Under the pieces are notes generated by a model. It had not been told where the DNA came from. It did no database searches and saw nothing but the letters and a program-made list of their open reading frames with translations. From Archangium sp. (GTDB taxonomy: Bacteria; Myxococcota; Myxococcia; Myxococcales; Myxococcaceae): a stretch of DNA of 15,176 nt. The position numbers and the translations under genes were made by a program. Of this stretch, positions 13,404-15,176 are shown piece after piece (within the stretch, counting starts at the first letter, position 1; each line of letters begins with the position of its first letter). The stretch lies in NCBI GenBank assembly GCA_016793525.1, contig JAEUJT010000003.1:1-15176 (forward strand). Reading direction: 5' to 3'.

Positions 13404-15065
13404 GTGGCGTTGGAACCCGGCACCGTCGTCGGCCGTTATCGCATCGTGCGGCTCATCGCCCAGGGCGGCATGGCCGAGGTGTACCGCGCTGACCAAGACC
13501 TGACTGGCGGCATCACCCGGCCCGCCGCGGTGAAGGTGATTCGCCCCGAATATTCAGAGTCAGAAGACTTCCGCGGCATGTTTTTGGACGAGGCGCGCAC
13601 CGCCTGCACGCTGTCGCACCCGAACATCGTGCACATCTACGAGGTGGGGGAGACCAACGAAGGGCTCCTCTACATGGCCATGGAGCTCGTGGCCGGCGAG
13701 ACCTTGGCCAAGGTCAACCGCAGCCTGCGCGAGACGCACGAGCGCTTCGGCGACGAGGCCCTGTTCGCCATTGGCATCTCGGCCTGCAGCGCGTTGGAGG
13801 CCGTGCACGCGCTGAAAGTCGAAGGCGGCACCGTCAACCTCGTGCACCGCGACGTGTCGCCGCACAACTTGCTGCTCAGCTCGAAGGGCGCGCTGAAGCT
13901 CATCGACTTCGGCATCGCCAAGGCGGCCACCAACCGCAACCTCACCATGCCGGGCGTGACGAAGGGCAAAGCGGGGTACTTCTCGCCTGAGCAGGCCATG
14001 GGCCGGGCGCTCGATGGGCGGAGCGACGTCTTTTCGCTCGGGGTGACGCTGTACAAGTTGGCTTCGGGGCAGACGCCGTTCGACGGGCACACCAACCATG
14101 TCGACCGGCACGCGGCCCTGGTGCGGGGCAAGTGGGTGTCGTTGCGTGAGGCGTTCCCCGGGCTCACCGGCGGGCTGTACGACGTGGTCGGCCGCGCGCT
14201 CGAGCTCAAGCCCGAGGCGCGTTTCCAGACGGCCCAGGCGATGCGCGAGGCGTTGGAGAAGGCCGCGTTCGACGCCGGTGTGCGCATCACGCAGTCGAGC
14301 CTGCTCGGGTACGTCGACGACGACGGCGCGGTGACGGCCGAGGGCGGCCAGCGCAGCCCATCGCTCCCGCTGGTGGCGCAGGCGCGGGTGCCCACCACGG
14401 CGCAGGCGAAGGCGGCGGCGCGCTCGGCGCCCACCAAGGTCGATGTGCCGACCCGGGCCGCTCCGCAGACGGGCGCCGACATGGCTCGCACCGACCCGGG
14501 GCTGCCACTCGATGCCCGCCGCACGCTGCTGTACGTGGCCTTCCCCGCGGCGGTGGTCATCGGCGTGTTCGCCACGTTGATGCTGCTGGGGCCGGCGGAG
14601 GAGCCACCCGTGGAGCCTCCACTCCCGCCGGTGGCGGTGGTGGTCGATTCGGGCGTGGTCGAGGCGGAGCTCCCCGACGCGGCGGTGGACGTCGTAGATG
14701 CCGGCGTCGAGGTCGAGGTGGCACCGGTTCCGGTCGCTCGCCCGAAGCCGGCGGTGCCGGTTCGGCCGAAGCCGGTGCAGCCGCTGAAACCTGCGCCAGC
14801 TCCGGTGGTGAGCGAGGCCATTCCCGCCGGAGAGGGGAAGCTGCGCATCGACGTGAAGCCTTCGGGCGCGGCGACGGCGGTGGTGGTGAATTCCGACAAC
14901 TGGGGCGACCCACCGTTGAACAAGCGCGTGGCGTCAGGGGTGTACAAGCTGACCGTGAAGCTGAGAGATGGCCGCACGTCGACCGGCAGCGCCACCGTGA
15001 TGCCGGATCAGACGACCACGGTCATTTTTGATGCCGCGACCCAACGCTGGAGTGTCAGTCGGTAG
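13404..15065 (+). CDS. Membrane-anchored Ser/Thr protein kinase (Pkn2-type)
   Basis: The 553-aa product has a complete Hanks-type kinase domain (~12-290): glycine loop IAQGGMAEVY (18-27), ATP-anchoring K44 in AVKVI, E63 in DEAR, catalytic loop HRDVSPHN (148-155), DFG (168-170), activation-loop threonines T181 and T186, and SPE (194-196). A low-complexity linker follows, then a single membrane helix (~374-396), a Pro/Val-rich extracytoplasmic spacer (~398-470) and a small PEGA-like beta domain (~478-545, GKLRIDVKPSG, GVYKLTVKLRDG). The kinase faces the cytoplasm and the tail is outside the inner membrane, as in a receptor kinase; ligand and targets are unknown. GTG at 13404 is used because no ATG fits near the conserved GxVxGRYRI opening; TTG at 13410 is an alternative. 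It lies 106 bp after the MYXO-CTERM-like gene in the same direction. Confidence 0.93.
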   Translation: MALEPGTVVGRYRIVRLIAQGGMAEVYRADQDLTGGITRPAAVKVIRPEYSESEDFRGMFLDEARTACTLSHPNIVHIYEVGETNEGLLYMAMELVAGETLAKVNRSLRETHERFGDEALFAIGISACSALEAVHALKVEGGTVNLVHRDVSPHNLLLSSKGALKLIDFGIAKAATNRNLTMPGVTKGKAGYFSPEQAMGRALDGRSDVFSLGVTLYKLASGQTPFDGHTNHVDRHAALVRGKWVSLREAFPGLTGGLYDVVGRALELKPEARFQTAQAMREALEKAAFDAGVRITQSSLLGYVDDDGAVTAEGGQRSPSLPLVAQARVPTTAQAKAAARSAPTKVDVPTRAAPQTGADMARTDPGLPLDARRTLLYVAFPAAVVIGVFATLMLLGPAEEPPVEPPLPPVAVVVDSGVVEAELPDAAVDVVDAGVEVEVAPVPVARPKPAVPVRPKPVQPLKPAPAPVVSEAIPAGEGKLRIDVKPSGAATAVVVNSDNWGDPPLNKRVASGVYKLTVKLRDGRTSTGSATVMPDQTTTVIFDAATQRWSVSR

Positions 15066-15079
15066 TCACAGCCGCGGCA

Positions 15080-15097
15080 AGCCAACGATGTTGGTTT
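15080..15097. terminator. Weak terminator-like hairpin after the kinase gene
   Basis: AGCCAAC-GAT-GTTGGTT (15080-15096) forms a 7-bp stem with one G-T pair and a 3-nt loop, 14 nt after the kinase stop. Only three T's follow on the plus strand and a short TT on the minus strand. It is at most a weak, possibly bidirectional, terminator. Confidence 0.3.
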
Positions 15098-15113
15098 GGT
15101 CACGCGTGAATCA

Positions 15114-15176
15114 TCAGACGACCGGAGCTTCGGCCAATGCGGCCTGAATGAAGGGGCTCGGCGGAGCGTTTTTCCT
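15114..15176 (-). CDS. Possible C-terminal end of a minus-strand gene (partial)
   Basis: On the minus strand the last window bases read through twenty open codons ending PSPFIQAALAEAPVV and a double stop TGATGA (first TGA at 15114-15116). The amphipathic, Ala-rich ending is plausible for a protein C-terminus and would make this gene converge on the kinase. The stretch is too short for identification, and other frames are also open here. Confidence 0.25.
   Translation of the reverse strand, partial: RKNAPPSPFIQAALAEAPVV

Overview
The window looks like chromosomal DNA from a high-G+C member of the Myxococcota (myxobacteria). The evidence is indirect but consistent: strong G/C preference at third codon positions, a Pkn-type Ser/Thr kinase with the HRDVSPHN catalytic loop common in myxobacterial kinases, a receiver-PATAN (DUF4388) regulator, a small secreted protein ending in a MYXO-CTERM-like Cys/hydrophobic/RRRR tail, and a Cys-rich lipoprotein of a style frequent in that phylum. 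No rRNA, tRNA, CRISPR array, insertion sequence or phage gene is visible. Species assignment is not possible by eye.

Layout. 2-1891 (+): 3' part of a large secreted modular protein, apparently the tail of an alpha/beta hydrolase followed by two [Ig-like + jelly-roll-like] units. 1960-3324 (+): radA. 3325-3598: a 274-bp A+T-richer gap with a tandem 11-mer, a perfect hairpin and several DnaA-box-like words. 3599-5848 (+): a lipoprotein combining an ASH-type beta-sandwich, a Cys-rich region and a propeller-like domain. 5851-6759 (-): an LpxL/HtrB-type acyltransferase, converging on the lipoprotein with a 2-bp gap. 6816-6854: a repeated, palindromic operator-like element. 6862-7563 (+): a DUF4395 membrane protein fused to a thioredoxin-like domain, with three CxxC motifs. 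7690-8103 (+): a small exported hypothetical protein. 8157-9071 (+): a PRPP synthetase homologue. 9109-9166: a promoter with overlapping inverted and direct repeats. 9169-9531 and 9528-10022 (+): a translationally coupled ArsR-type regulator and AHSA1/SRPBCC protein. 12946-9994 (-): a three-gene run, PATAN response regulator, then RibD/DHFR-fold reductase, then GT-C-like membrane protein, whose last gene overlaps the AHSA1 gene tail to tail by 29 bp. 12989-13297 (+): the small MYXO-CTERM-like protein, divergent from the regulator. 13404-15065 (+): a membrane-anchored Ser/Thr kinase. The right edge may hold the last codons of a minus-strand gene.

How the genes work together. Most appear to be independent housekeeping, envelope or signalling genes. 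Clear functional pairs are the ArsR/AHSA1 operon, which has a self-contained promoter-operator, and the DUF4395-thioredoxin gene with the palindrome just upstream of its start. The items most worth a second look are the three-CxxC fusion with its operator, the DnaA-box-like gap after radA, and the duplicated modules of the first protein.
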